5,583 bases of DNA from Sulfurimonas sp. Its GTDB lineage: Bacteria > Campylobacterota > Campylobacteria > Campylobacterales > Sulfurimonadaceae. Below the pieces are notes generated by a model. It saw only the letters and a list, made by a program, of their open reading frames with translations, was not told where the DNA came from and did no database searches. The stretch lies in contig NVXO02000003.1 of assembly GCA_002733945.2 (NCBI GenBank), positions 139,871-145,453 of the forward strand, in the 5' to 3' direction. A program made the position numbers and the translations under genes. Positions 5,570-5,583 of the stretch are shown here, piece after piece. Position 1 is the stretch's first letter. Every line of letters starts with the position of its first letter.

Positions 5570-5575
5570 TATAAT
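5570..5575 (+). promoter_or_regulatory. Probable -10 box for a gene downstream of the window
   Basis: A perfect TATAAT preceded by TTTGGG lies 17 bases after the pseudouridine synthase stop, in AT-rich DNA. No clear -35 box is present. The driven gene would begin beyond the window end. No terminator hairpin is visible between the stop and this box. Confidence 0.5.
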
Positions 5576-5583
5576 TTAATAAA

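Overview
The window looks like chromosomal DNA from a Campylobacterota member, perhaps Sulfurimonas-like. The grounds are low GC, Lys/Ile/Phe-rich proteins, AT-rich promoters dominated by a GCTATAAT-type -10 box, and an arabinose-5-phosphate isomerase gene followed directly by an RsuA/RluB-type pseudouridine synthase gene. This placement rests on protein and promoter style, not on a database match. All seven genes lie on the + strand.

Layout. (1) 1-231 is the 3' end of a multi-pass membrane protein gene. (2) 241-777 is yaeQ, with a TTG start and a Shine-Dalgarno overlapping the preceding stop codon. (3) 804-3642 is an AT-rich block resembling a type IV, McrBC-like restriction system. A McrC-type PD-(D/E)XK nuclease gene overlaps by 7 bases a PemK/MazF-family toxin-like gene. 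A 101-base gap with two GC-rich hairpins follows, then a GTG-started gene for a McrB-type AAA+ GTPase. (4) 3700-5552 holds two housekeeping genes: kdsD, which starts Kdo synthesis for lipopolysaccharide, and an rRNA pseudouridine synthase gene. A strong -10 box just before kdsD suggests a leaderless mRNA. A second TATAAT box at 5570-5575 probably serves a gene beyond the window.

How the genes could work together. In known McrBC systems, McrB binds modified DNA and assembles into GTP-hydrolysing rings, and McrC docks on it, stimulates GTPase activity and cuts DNA. Both parts are present and look intact. Three things are unusual. McrC precedes McrB. A PemK/MazF-like RNase toxin gene with no visible antitoxin is wedged between them and overlaps mcrC. 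The McrB N-terminal domain, which would set target recognition, is of a type I cannot assign and is more AT-rich than the motor domain. A combined DNA-restriction and RNA-cleaving (abortive infection) cassette is a reasonable hypothesis, but nothing in the sequence proves the toxin gene is functionally tied to McrBC. The families themselves are known; the arrangement is the part worth pursuing.
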